From Halanaerobiales bacterium (GTDB lineage: Bacteria; Bacillota; Halanaerobiia; Halanaerobiales; JADQBU01): DNA of 12,058 nt. Positions 1 through 5,113 of this stretch are shown piece after piece. Made by a program: the position numbers and the translations under genes. The stretch covers positions 1 through 12,058 of the forward strand of contig JADQBU010000306.1 of NCBI GenBank assembly GCA_016278435.1. The letters run 5' to 3'. Numbering within the stretch: the first letter of the stretch is position 1; every line of letters begins with the position of its first letter. Under the pieces are notes generated by a model. It had not been told where the DNA came from and searched no databases. It saw only the letters and a list, made by a program, of their open reading frames with translations.

Positions 1-609
1 ATGAAACTGATTGATTATAAACTTAAGGACTTTATTGAAGAACTGGCCTCTGGCTCCCCGGCCCCCGGTGGAGGTAGTGTAGCCGGGCTCGGTGCTGGAC
101 TGAGTGCTGCTCTGATTTCGATGGTAATTAATCTCACCAATAGTCCGGAACTTGCAGAGAACCTGGATACGGTCAACAGCCTGAGAGAAGAATCTCTGGC
201 TTTAATCGATGAAGATGCTGACAGCTTTAACCAGGTAATGGCTGCCTTCAGGATGCCGAAAGAAACGAAAGAACAGAGGGAAGAAAGGAGCAGGGCAATC
301 CGGACTGCCATCAAGAAAGCTACTTTAACCCCATTACAGACGATGAAAACCGGGCTTAAACTGCTTAAAATAGGTAGAGAGGTTATAGAGAAAGGAAATC
401 CCAATGCTATCTCTGATATCGGGGTGGCCGGGCTGATGGGGTTAGCAGCAATTAAAGCAGGTTATTATAATGTTATTATCAATACCAGTTCTCTCCAGGA
501 TAAAAAGGAAACAGCTGCACTGGAAGAGGAAGCTCAAAATATATTGCAAGAGGGAGAGAGACTGGCTGGAGAGATGGAGGAAATTACTTTAAAGAAAATT
601 AAAGGTTAA
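1..609 (+). CDS. fchA: Formimidoyl-tetrahydrofolate cyclodeaminase (FTCD_C family)
   Basis: Stand-alone cyclodeaminase of 202 residues. The family converts 5-formimino-THF to 5,10-methenyl-THF and ammonia, the step that passes the formimino carbon of histidine to the folate pool. The N-terminus carries the family signature: a Ser-Pro-x-Pro-Gly-Gly-Gly-Ser turn at about residues 19-26, then a small-residue helix (GLGAGLSAALISMV), as in the cyclodeaminase half of eukaryotic FTCD. The central part has the expected helical AFRMPK segment and, near residue 140, the DIGVAGLMGLAA helix. Length is normal for the single-domain form. The ATG is base 1, so its ribosome binding site and promoter lie outside the window. 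hutH follows 269 bp downstream, which supports a role in histidine degradation. In some clostridia, proteins of this family are annotated as methenyl-THF cyclohydrolase, so the exact folate reaction is less certain than the family. Confidence 0.9.
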   Translation: MKLIDYKLKDFIEELASGSPAPGGGSVAGLGAGLSAALISMVINLTNSPELAENLDTVNSLREESLALIDEDADSFNQVMAAFRMPKETKEQREERSRAIRTAIKKATLTPLQTMKTGLKLLKIGREVIEKGNPNAISDIGVAGLMGLAAIKAGYYNVIINTSSLQDKKETAALEEEAQNILQEGERLAGEMEEITLKKIKG

Positions 610-654
610 CTTAAAAATATACTGCTAACCTGGCAGTTACTGAAAAAAAGGAAT

Positions 655-846
655 TTAAGCCTGCTTTAAAGAATAAATATAATATAAGAGCTGCTGCTTA
701 TTATCGGGAAGATATTAATGGGTTAATGAAGGCCGGTGTGATAAGATTGATAATAAAAAGAGCCGTTTTAAAAAATCACATAAACGGAAGAGAAATAAAA
801 GGATTAAAAAAAGATGGGACCCAGTAAGGGCTCCATCTTTTTTTTG
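655..846 (+). promoter_or_regulatory. Candidate hutH leader: weak promoter, hairpin and terminator
   Basis: This 269-bp gap separates fchA from hutH. A perfect TATAAT lies at 678-683 with only a weak -35 (TTAAGC, 655-660, 17-bp spacer). A 6-bp hairpin (CCGTTT 763-768 with AAACGG 782-787) precedes a rho-independent terminator at 811-846, and hutH starts 32 bp after it. There is no room for a normal promoter between terminator and gene. Either transcripts read through, which would make the terminator an attenuator, or a promoter overlaps it. Histidine-responsive antitermination before hutH is known from Bacillus (HutP). I see no clear HutP-type triplet array here, so the regulator is unknown. 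Confidence 0.35.
811..846 (+). terminator. Rho-independent terminator upstream of hutH
   Basis: The left arm 811-822 (AAGATGGGACCC) pairs with 828-839 (GGGCTCCATCTT): 12 positions with one G-T wobble and one A-C mismatch, a 5-nt loop (AGTAA), then an uninterrupted T tract to 846. It is strong enough to end the fchA transcript or to act as a conditional terminator in the hutH leader. Confidence 0.8.
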
Positions 847-878
847 TTAGTTAATTAAAGTGGGAAAGGACGGGTAAA

Positions 879-2417
879 ATGATTAAACTGACAGGTAGTG
901 ATCTGACTATTGAGCAGGTTATACGGGTAGTTCGAGGTGGAGAACGGGTTGAATTGAGTGATAGTACTGTAAAAAATATTAACAGAGCCCGGGAGATGGT
1001 CGATAAACTGGTGGAGGAAGAAGAGATAGTTTACGGGGTAACCACCGGTTTTGGAAGGTTCAGTAACCGCAGGATCTGTATTGATAAGATTATCGAACTA
1101 CAGGAAAACCTGATTAAAAGCCATGCCGCCGGCTGTGGAAACCCCTTGCCCCGGGAAGTGGTAAAAGCCATGATGCTCCTGCGCTCAAATGCCCTGGCCG
1201 GCGGATATTCGGGAATCAGACTGGAAACCCTGCAGTTACTGCTGGCGATGATCAACCAGGGGGTTATCCCCTGGGTACCCGAACATGGTTCGGTTGGAGC
1301 CAGTGGTGATTTGATACCCCTTTCTCATATGGTTCTGGTTATGCTGGGTAAGGGGAAGGCATATGTAGATGGAGAATTAATTACAGGCGAGCAGGCTCTG
1401 GTAGAGAAGGGATTAAAGCCGGTTAGACTTGGCAGTAAGGAAGGCCTGGCTTTGATCAATGGTACCCAGATGATGGGTGGTTATGGGGTGCTGGCAGTAC
1501 ATGACAGCAATAATCTGGTTATCCATGCCGATTTAGCCCTGGCCCTGTCTCTGGAAGCCATGCAGGGAATACTGGCTGCCTTTGACCCTGATATTCATAA
1601 GCTCCGGCCTCACCCCGGTCAGATTCAATCAGCTAAAAATATAAGGCAACTTACAGCGGGGAGTCAGCTGGCCTTGAGAGAACAGGAGGGGCATATTCAG
1701 GATGCTTATTCTCTGCGCTGTGGGCCTCAGGTTCATGGAGCCAGCCGGGATGCACTGACCCATGTCAACCAGATAATTTCCCGGGAACTGAACTCGGTAA
1801 CCGATAACCCTCTTTTCTTTCCAGAACAGAACAAGGTCCTCTCAGGTGGTAACTTTCACGGACAGCCTCTGGCTCTGGGACTGGATTATCTGGCAATTGC
1901 GGTCAGTGAACTGGGAAATATTTCGGAGCGCAGGACTGCCCGTATGCTTGATGCTAACCTGAATAATGGACTTGATATGTTTCTGACCAGAAAGGGGGGA
2001 CTCAATTCCGGGTATATGATTGCTCAATATACGGCCGCCTCGCTGGTAGCAGAGAATAAAGTGCTGGCCAGTCCTGCCAGCATTGATTCCATTCCGACTT
2101 CAGCCAATAAAGAGGACCATGTCAGTATGGGTTCTATCAGTGCCCGTAAAGCAAGAGAGATTATTTCTCATGTGGAACAGATACTGGCCATTGAACTGAT
2201 CACGGCCTGTCAGGGGATTGATCTGCGCAGCGCCAGTTCCAGTGCTGGAACTAAACTGGGAGCTGGAAGCAGGGTAATCTACCAGAAAGTAAGAGAACTG
2301 GTCCCCAGGCTGGATGAAGATAGGATTCTCTACCCCGAGCTGAAGGAGGTAAAAGAGCTGGTCCACAGTGGGGAATTAGTCAGGGTTCTTCAGCAGGTAT
2401 CAGCAGAAATCAAATAG
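879..2417 (+). CDS. hutH: Histidine ammonia-lyase
   Basis: Cytoplasmic enzyme that removes ammonia from L-histidine to give urocanate, the first step of histidine degradation. The 512 residues match the usual length. The Ala141-Ser142-Gly143 triad, within GSVGASGDLIPLSH, cyclises to the electrophilic MIO cofactor. The catalytic loop YGVTTGFG (Tyr52) and Ser81-His82 correspond to the conserved Tyr53 and His83 of the Pseudomonas enzyme. Further downstream are the family blocks QDAYSLRCGPQVHGA and the glutamine/asparagine-rich active-site wall (NPLFF, NFHGQPLA). The ATG is chosen because GGAAAGGA (863-870) lies 8 nt upstream. Urocanase and imidazolonepropionase genes are not in the window, so this is not a compact hut operon. 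The gene is preceded by a terminator and followed in frame by a cupin-gene remnant. Confidence 0.97.
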   Translation: MIKLTGSDLTIEQVIRVVRGGERVELSDSTVKNINRAREMVDKLVEEEEIVYGVTTGFGRFSNRRICIDKIIELQENLIKSHAAGCGNPLPREVVKAMMLLRSNALAGGYSGIRLETLQLLLAMINQGVIPWVPEHGSVGASGDLIPLSHMVLVMLGKGKAYVDGELITGEQALVEKGLKPVRLGSKEGLALINGTQMMGGYGVLAVHDSNNLVIHADLALALSLEAMQGILAAFDPDIHKLRPHPGQIQSAKNIRQLTAGSQLALREQEGHIQDAYSLRCGPQVHGASRDALTHVNQIISRELNSVTDNPLFFPEQNKVLSGGNFHGQPLALGLDYLAIAVSELGNISERRTARMLDANLNNGLDMFLTRKGGLNSGYMIAQYTAASLVAENKVLASPASIDSIPTSANKEDHVSMGSISARKAREIISHVEQILAIELITACQGIDLRSASSSAGTKLGAGSRVIYQKVRELVPRLDEDRILYPELKEVKELVHSGELVRVLQQVSAEIK

Positions 2418-2495
2418 GAACATGGAGTTAAGGCTCTGGAAGATGGAATAATAGTTGATGTCCTTACTCCTATCAGGGAAGATTTTCTTGAATAG
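2418..2495 (+). pseudogene. 3' remnant of a cupin-domain gene
   Basis: Immediately after the TAG of hutH, in the same frame, 25 codons remain open to a TAG at 2493-2495. They read EHGVKALEDG, then IIVDVLTPIREDFLE. This closely resembles the end of small single-domain cupins, which typically finish with a His-Gly-Val, Leu-Glu-Asp, then Asp-Val-Phe-x-Pro-x-Arg-Glu-Asp-Phe-Leu pattern. No start codon, ribosome binding site or upstream cupin sequence is present, so this is a leftover of a deleted gene, fused end to end with hutH by the deletion. It is not expected to be translated unless the hutH stop is read through. The cupin identification rests on recalled motif similarity over a short stretch. 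Confidence 0.6.
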
Positions 2496-2541
2496 ATTTA
2501 TAAAGATTTATAAAGCAGGTTCACTCTCATATACTCCTCCT

Positions 2542-2575
2542 AAAAAATCCTGGTGATTTACAGCCGGGATTTTTT
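2542..2575. terminator. Bidirectional terminator between hutH and the ytfJ-like gene
   Basis: AAAAAATCCTGG (2542-2553) pairs with CCGGGATTTTTT (2564-2575) over 12 positions with one T-G wobble, around a 10-nt loop. The A6/T6 ends provide a U tract on both strands. The convergent genes hutH (plus) and the ytfJ-like gene (minus) both run into it. Confidence 0.8.
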
Positions 2576-2609
2576 ATCTATATCTTCCTGGTTTAAGCAG
2601 GACTCTCTG

Positions 2610-2966
2610 CTATTTTGACTTATTATTTACAGCTTCTTTTTCTCTATCTTTCTGGATTTTAGATAGGAGATCGGGAACATTTTCAAAGAGTTTGTCAAGG
2701 GAAGAGTTCTTCTTTTTAACAGGCAGTATTTCAACATTTTCATCTTTTATCACGAGAATTGCCTCTGGAGAAATTTTACACCCAAATCCACCGCCATTCT
2801 TGTTACCTTCACTATAACCCCCGCCCATTCCAAATGAGGCTGTGATAATGGGTACCAGTTTTATAGAATCATTGATAATGAGAGGTTCACCTATAACCGT
2901 TTCTGTTTTTAAAAAATTTTCGAGCCTGGTGTACATTGAATCTATTATATTTTTGGTTTCTTCCAT
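2610..2966 (-). CDS. ytfJ: YtfJ/GerW family sporulation protein
   Basis: A 118-residue protein of the YtfJ (GerW) family, which in Bacillus is made in the developing spore and is needed for normal germination; the biochemical role is not settled. It shows the family layout: an N-terminal helix (ENFLKTETVIGEPLI), a strand entering the glycine-rich stretch around residues 45-62 (FGMGGGYSEG, then GGGFGCKISP), a hydrophobic strand AILVIKDENVEILPV, and a charged C-terminal tail. Length is close to the usual 120-150. The ATG (2964-2966 on the minus strand) has AAAGGTAGG about 8 nt upstream. A TATAAT lies on the minus strand at 3052-3057, but its -35 is poor; a sporulation sigma factor could be used instead. 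It stands alone, divergent from the vanZ-like gene. Its presence suggests a sporulating lineage but does not prove the strain sporulates. Confidence 0.88.
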   Translation of the reverse strand: MEETKNIIDSMYTRLENFLKTETVIGEPLIINDSIKLVPIITASFGMGGGYSEGNKNGGGFGCKISPEAILVIKDENVEILPVKKKNSSLDKLFENVPDLLSKIQKDREKEAVNNKSK

Positions 2967-3127
2967 TTTTGTTTACCTACCTTTCTTTCGGTAAAATCAG
3001 GGTGGATTAAAATATATAAATATTTAAGGATATATCTGCCTCTATATGTATATTATAACATATAATTAGTAAAACATTACAAAAAATATAAATAGACGGA
3101 TGACAGGGCCTATGTTTTGATAAATTA

Positions 3128-3157
3128 TTGCATAAAAACGGTGGTTTATTATATAAT
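3128..3157 (+). promoter_or_regulatory. Sigma-A-type promoter of the vanZ-like gene
   Basis: TTGCAT (3128-3133) and a perfect TATAAT (3152-3157) are separated by 18 bp. This predicts a start near 3164 and a 40-nt leader to the GTG at 3206. The rest of the 2967-3205 gap is very AT-rich with nothing else I can name. Confidence 0.6.
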
Positions 3158-3205
3158 TAAATAAAAGTTTTAAAATAATAACTAAATATAAGTGGGAGGG
3201 TTTTT

Positions 3206-3577
3206 GTGATTAAAGCTAGATACAGATTAATGGTAGTTATCATATATCTAATTTTCATTATAACCTTTGCGGTAATGCCTGCTGATAAAAACCCGGCACC
3301 CCTTTATCTACTCCCAGGAGAGTTCTGGCAGCACCTGGGCAGTCTTTTTTTTCTAACCGTTCTGTATTATTGGTATGCCAGGGGGAGGGGTTGTTCCCGC
3401 CGGGGGGCAATAGCCCGGGCGGCAGTATTTTCAATAGTGATTGGAATTGTGATTGAAGCTATCCAGTATCCTTTGCCCTACCGTGTAGCGGAACTTAAGG
3501 ATCTCAAAGCTGATATTTATGGAATAATTACTGCCCTGGTATTAATGGGGATTATGCCAGCAAGAAAGAAGGGCTAA
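3206..3577 (+). CDS. VanZ-like integral membrane protein
   Basis: A 123-residue membrane protein with four predicted helices (about residues 7-25, 44-58, 70-88 and 103-118). The last third carries the VanZ-family pattern: Glu84-x-x-Gln87 at the end of helix 3, then Arg93, Asp99 and Asp103 leading into the final helix (EAIQYPLPYR, then LKADIYGIITAL). VanZ itself gives low-level teicoplanin resistance in enterococci; the many short chromosomal homologues have no settled function, and nothing here points to resistance. The GTG start at 3206-3208 is chosen because GGGAGGG (3194-3200) lies 5 nt upstream. Its TAA (3575-3577) overlaps the stop codon of the convergent ABC-ATPase remnant, and no terminator is visible between them. 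Confidence 0.75.
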   Translation: MIKARYRLMVVIIYLIFIITFAVMPADKNPAPLYLLPGEFWQHLGSLFFLTVLYYWYARGRGCSRRGAIARAAVFSIVIGIVIEAIQYPLPYRVAELKDLKADIYGIITALVLMGIMPARKKG

Positions 3578-3843
3578 AAATAATTTAACGGTTCCTCAGG
3601 TATAATTAATTTTCTTCCACGGTGATTCATAACAGATACTTTTACACCATAAACGGTTTGAATGTTATGCTGGTTTATAATTTCAGGTCCACCAGCGGCA
3701 TAGAGCTCACCATTACTGAGCATGGCAAACTTATCACAGTATCTGGCAGCCAGACTTAAGTCGTGGATAGTCATCAAGGTACTGATGTTTCTATTTCTAA
3801 CCTCTTCCATGACAATATTCAGTACTTCCAGCTGGTGTTTTAA
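3574..3843 (-). pseudogene. C-terminal fragment of an Fe3+/B12/nickel-type ABC ATPase
   Basis: The open frame carries only the last ~90 residues of an ABC ATPase of the FecE/BtuD type. Seen are LKHQLEVLNIV, the segment that follows Walker B and the D-loop in this family; the H-loop region TIHDLSLAARYCDKF with its switch histidine; the LSNGEL strand; and a normal C-terminal tail. The Walker A P-loop, Q-loop, LSGGQ signature and Walker B are all absent, so it cannot hydrolyse ATP. An internal ATG (3808-3810) gives an apparent 78-codon gene, but it has no convincing ribosome binding site. Homology starts at about 3843, exactly where the nikR frame ends (stop 3845-3847). This looks like a deletion that removed the front of the ATPase and whatever lay between it and nikR, most likely the permease and binding protein of a nickel or cobalt importer. 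Confidence 0.8.
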
Positions 3844-3844
3844 A

Positions 3845-4258
3845 TTAAAATACTTTATCTATAGCAGTAATCGTCAGTTTGCCTAATTTAACACCCTTTA
3901 AACCGACCAGTTTCTGGGTTATTTGCTTTAACTTGCCTAGATTTCCCCTGACAGCAATAATCTCCATACAGTTATTATGGTCAAGATGGAGATGCATGGT
4001 GGACTGAAAAAGGTGGTGATACTGGTGTTGGATTTCCAGCATTTTTTCGGTCAATTCCCGCTGGTGATGGTCGTAGATAACAACCAGACTCCCTATAACT
4101 TCTTTATCTTCCTGCTGGCTGATATCCCGGGAAATTTTTTCCCTGATAAGATCCCGGATTGCTTCTGAGCGGTTGTGATAAGTATCCTTGATTAAATGGT
4201 CAAATTTTTCTAACAGGTCCTCTTCCACAGAGACCCCGAATCGCTTTAAATTAGATAT
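3845..4258 (-). CDS. nikR: Nickel-responsive regulator NikR with apparent ATA start
   Basis: Ribbon-helix-helix repressor with a C-terminal ACT-like nickel domain; the family represses nickel uptake genes when nickel is bound. Counting from ATA (4256-4258), the protein has 137 residues. It begins SNLKRFGVSVEEDLLEKFD, the DNA-binding ribbon and first helix, then NRSEAIRDLI (second helix). The nickel ligands match E. coli His76/His87/His89/Cys95: His78, His89, His91 and Cys97 (EIQH and HLHLDHNNC). The family requires the KRFGVS strand for DNA contact. The first canonical start is a GTG at 4226-4228, which would delete that strand and lies 38 nt from the ribosome binding site. AAAGGAGG (4267-4274) sits 8 nt before the ATA, so this is where ATG should be. 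Either ATA is used as a rare start or the gene has lost its start. The nickel-type ABC genes it probably controlled are reduced to a fragment just downstream. Confidence 0.88.
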   Translation of the reverse strand: MSNLKRFGVSVEEDLLEKFDHLIKDTYHNRSEAIRDLIREKISRDISQQEDKEVIGSLVVIYDHHQRELTEKMLEIQHQYHHLFQSTMHLHLDHNNCMEIIAVRGNLGKLKQITQKLVGLKGVKLGKLTITAIDKVF

Positions 4259-4279
4259 TGTAATTACCTCCTTTCATGA

Positions 4280-4304
4280 TAACACAATAAACAAATTCGT
4301 GTTA
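4280..4304. promoter_or_regulatory. Inverted repeat upstream of nikR, possible NikR operator
   Basis: Perfect 6-bp half-sites TAACAC (4280-4285) and GTGTTA (4299-4304) are separated by 13 bp. They lie just upstream of the nikR ribosome binding site, where an autoregulatory operator would be. The words resemble the GTGTTAC/GTAACAC half-sites I recall for Geobacter-type NikR, but in inside-out order. Assignment as an operator is inference. Confidence 0.4.
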
Positions 4305-4342
4305 CTATTTTTATTCTACTTATCTTCATAAAACCCTGCCTG

Positions 4343-4381
4343 AAAATAAAAAAAGTGTGATTTCTTTTCAGAAACCACACT
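4343..4381 (-). terminator. Rho-independent terminator reading leftward out of the repeat array
   Basis: On the minus strand the arm at 4381-4371 (AGTGTGGTTTC) pairs with 4364-4354 (GAAATCACACT): 11 positions with one mismatch and a 6-nt loop, followed by a long T-rich run over 4353-4343. The only things to its right on this strand are the repeat array and the sugar ABC operon, so it should end a transcript coming through the array and isolate nikR from it. Confidence 0.75.
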
Positions 4382-4390
4382 CTTTCGCTC

Positions 4391-4524
4391 GGCCCTACGG
4401 ACCAGCGTATGAACTTGAACTTCAACCCAAATCTTTTTATATTATTTTCGATATTGTTTGAGATTTGTTGTTAATGAGTTTCACTCTTCCGCTCGGGACA
4501 TTCTCCCCCTCGCTTCTAGCACTT
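4391..4524 (-). repeat. 135-bp tandem repeat, copy 1
   Basis: A 134-bp unit adjacent to copy 2, differing by five substitutions (all C/T transitions) and one missing C. Within it, a 29-bp core at 4438-4466 is flanked by a CAAATCT/AGATTTG stem (4428-4434 with 4461-4467). The stretch just before it (4376-4390) matches the end of a unit with about 30 bp deleted, so it is the trace of a further copy and leads into the minus-strand terminator. The strand is given as minus because a repeat hairpin pairs through G-U only in that sense. No coding frame of note. Confidence 0.85.
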
Positions 4525-4659
4525 GGCCCTCACGGACCAGCGTATGAACTCGAACTCCAACTCAAATCTTTTTATATTATTTTCGATATTGTTTGAGATT
4601 TGTTGTTAATGAGTCTCACTCTTCCGCTCGGGACATTCTCCCCCTCGCTTCCAGCACTT
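4525..4659 (-). repeat. 135-bp tandem repeat, copy 2
   Basis: A full 135-bp unit about 96 percent identical to copy 1. It contains the same 29-bp core at 4573-4601, flanked by the CAAATCT/AGATTTG stem (4563-4569 with 4596-4602). At its left boundary, 4524-4539 read on the minus strand forms UGGUCC-GUGA-GGGCCA: six pairs including one U-G, closed by a GNRA-type tetraloop. On the plus strand the same site has an A-C mismatch, which favours the minus strand as the RNA sense. A GC-rich stretch around GGGACATTCTCCC follows the core. Confidence 0.85.
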
Positions 4660-4715
4660 GGCCCTCACGGACCAGCGTATGAACTCGAACTCCAACCTAA
4701 ATCTTTTTATATATT
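4660..4715 (-). repeat. Truncated third copy of the 135-bp repeat
   Basis: The first ~55 bp of the unit, nearly identical to copy 2 (a CT swapped for TC), including the UGGUCC-GUGA-GGGCCA hairpin (4659-4674, minus strand). Similarity ends inside the AT-rich core at about 4715, where a different module begins. Confidence 0.75.
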
Positions 4716-4737
4716 GCGAATGAAGTAGAAATTTTTT

Positions 4738-4917
4738 GATAATGAATCTAAGTGAAAAGAAAGGAGAAAATCAACCGAGCTGCACTGGCGCCTATATCTA
4801 AAAACGCAAGGAAACCGCCAGTACTTACGAATCGACTTGTGTCGCATGGACGAAGCGAGTTAATCCCGGGTCAGGAGGACCCATAGTATTTTTAATGTTT
4901 TAACCTAAAATCATTAT
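4738..4917. other. Unidentified structured module (candidate RNA) in the repeat array
   Basis: About 180 bp with no coding frame but several inverted repeats. ATAATGA (4739-4745) can close the module with TCATTAT (4911-4917). ACTGGCG (4784-4790) pairs with CGCCAGT (4816-4822). CGAC-TTGT-GTCG lies at 4833-4844, and GGGTC-AGGAG-GACCC at 4868-4882. The last hairpin and its flank GAGTTAATCCC recur in changed form in the next module (5005-5030). It does not match any riboswitch, SRP, tmRNA, 6S or group II intron pattern I can recall. The short stems could partly be chance; the recurring hairpin is the best-supported piece. Confidence 0.45.
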
Positions 4918-4960
4918 ATATTATTTTCGATATTGTTTGAGATTTTTGTCAATGAGTCTT
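4907..4960 (-). repeat. Dispersed copy of the repeat core
   Basis: The 29-bp core of the tandem units recurs without change at 4917-4945, again enclosed by a stem (AAAATC 4907-4912 with GATTTT 4941-4946) and followed by the shared AATGAGTCT word. Here it links two hairpin modules rather than two 135-bp units, so the core acts as a common spacer of the mosaic. Confidence 0.75.
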
Positions 4961-4971
4961 AGTGAAAGAAA

Positions 4972-5055
4972 AAGAAAAATTGGGTCGAACCACAGGGATG
5001 TGGTGAGTTAATCCCGAATCAGGACGATTCATGGATTAAGAACCCAATTTTTCTT
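4972..5055. ncRNA. Candidate structured RNA with three-way-junction fold
   Basis: A 14-bp perfect stem (4972-4985 with 5042-5055, TTGGGT/ACCCAA at its inner end) encloses two hairpins. The first is ACCACA-GGGA-TGTGGT at 4989-5004. The second is a two-part helix: TTAATCC (5008-5014) with GGATTAA (5033-5039), capped by GAATC-AGGAC-GATTC (5016-5030). Nearly every base is in a stem or tight loop. Both strands show T-rich sequence after the outer stem, so it could also serve as a terminator behind the sugar ABC operon. I do not recognise the family. Confidence 0.5.
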
Positions 5056-5084
5056 ATTTATTGAGCTTAGACGAATCAATAAAT
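5056..5084. repeat. Perfect 9-bp inverted repeat
   Basis: ATTTATTGA (5056-5064) and TCAATAAAT (5076-5084) flank an 11-nt loop, directly beside the three-way-junction element and 30 bp past the stop of the last sugar permease gene. It may be part of the 3' end of that operon; it has no T tract typical of a terminator on the minus strand. Confidence 0.5.
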
Positions 5085-5113
5085 CTCAATGAATGAGAAA
5101 ATAATATAAATGA

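Noticed and set aside
615..827. A 71-codon stop-free stretch between fchA and hutH, ending inside the terminator
   Set aside because: It has no ATG or GTG with a ribosome binding site near its beginning, the composition is Lys/Ile-rich as expected of AT-rich noncoding DNA, and no family is recognisable. A decayed gene remains possible but unsupported.
4254..4277. A micro-ORF (MKGGNYNI) beginning just upstream of and overlapping the nikR ribosome binding site
   Set aside because: It arises from the AAAGGAGGT site itself, has no ribosome binding site of its own, and ends within the nikR start; most likely chance.
4659..4674. Resemblance of the minus-strand CTGGTCCGTGAG to part of the guanidine-I (ykkC) riboswitch
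   Set aside because: The other conserved parts of that riboswitch (GGGTTCCG, the ACGG and GGGA elements) are absent, and no transporter gene follows on that strand.
4391..4715. CRISPR array
   Set aside because: Units are 135 bp, adjacent without unique spacers, and no cas gene is in view.
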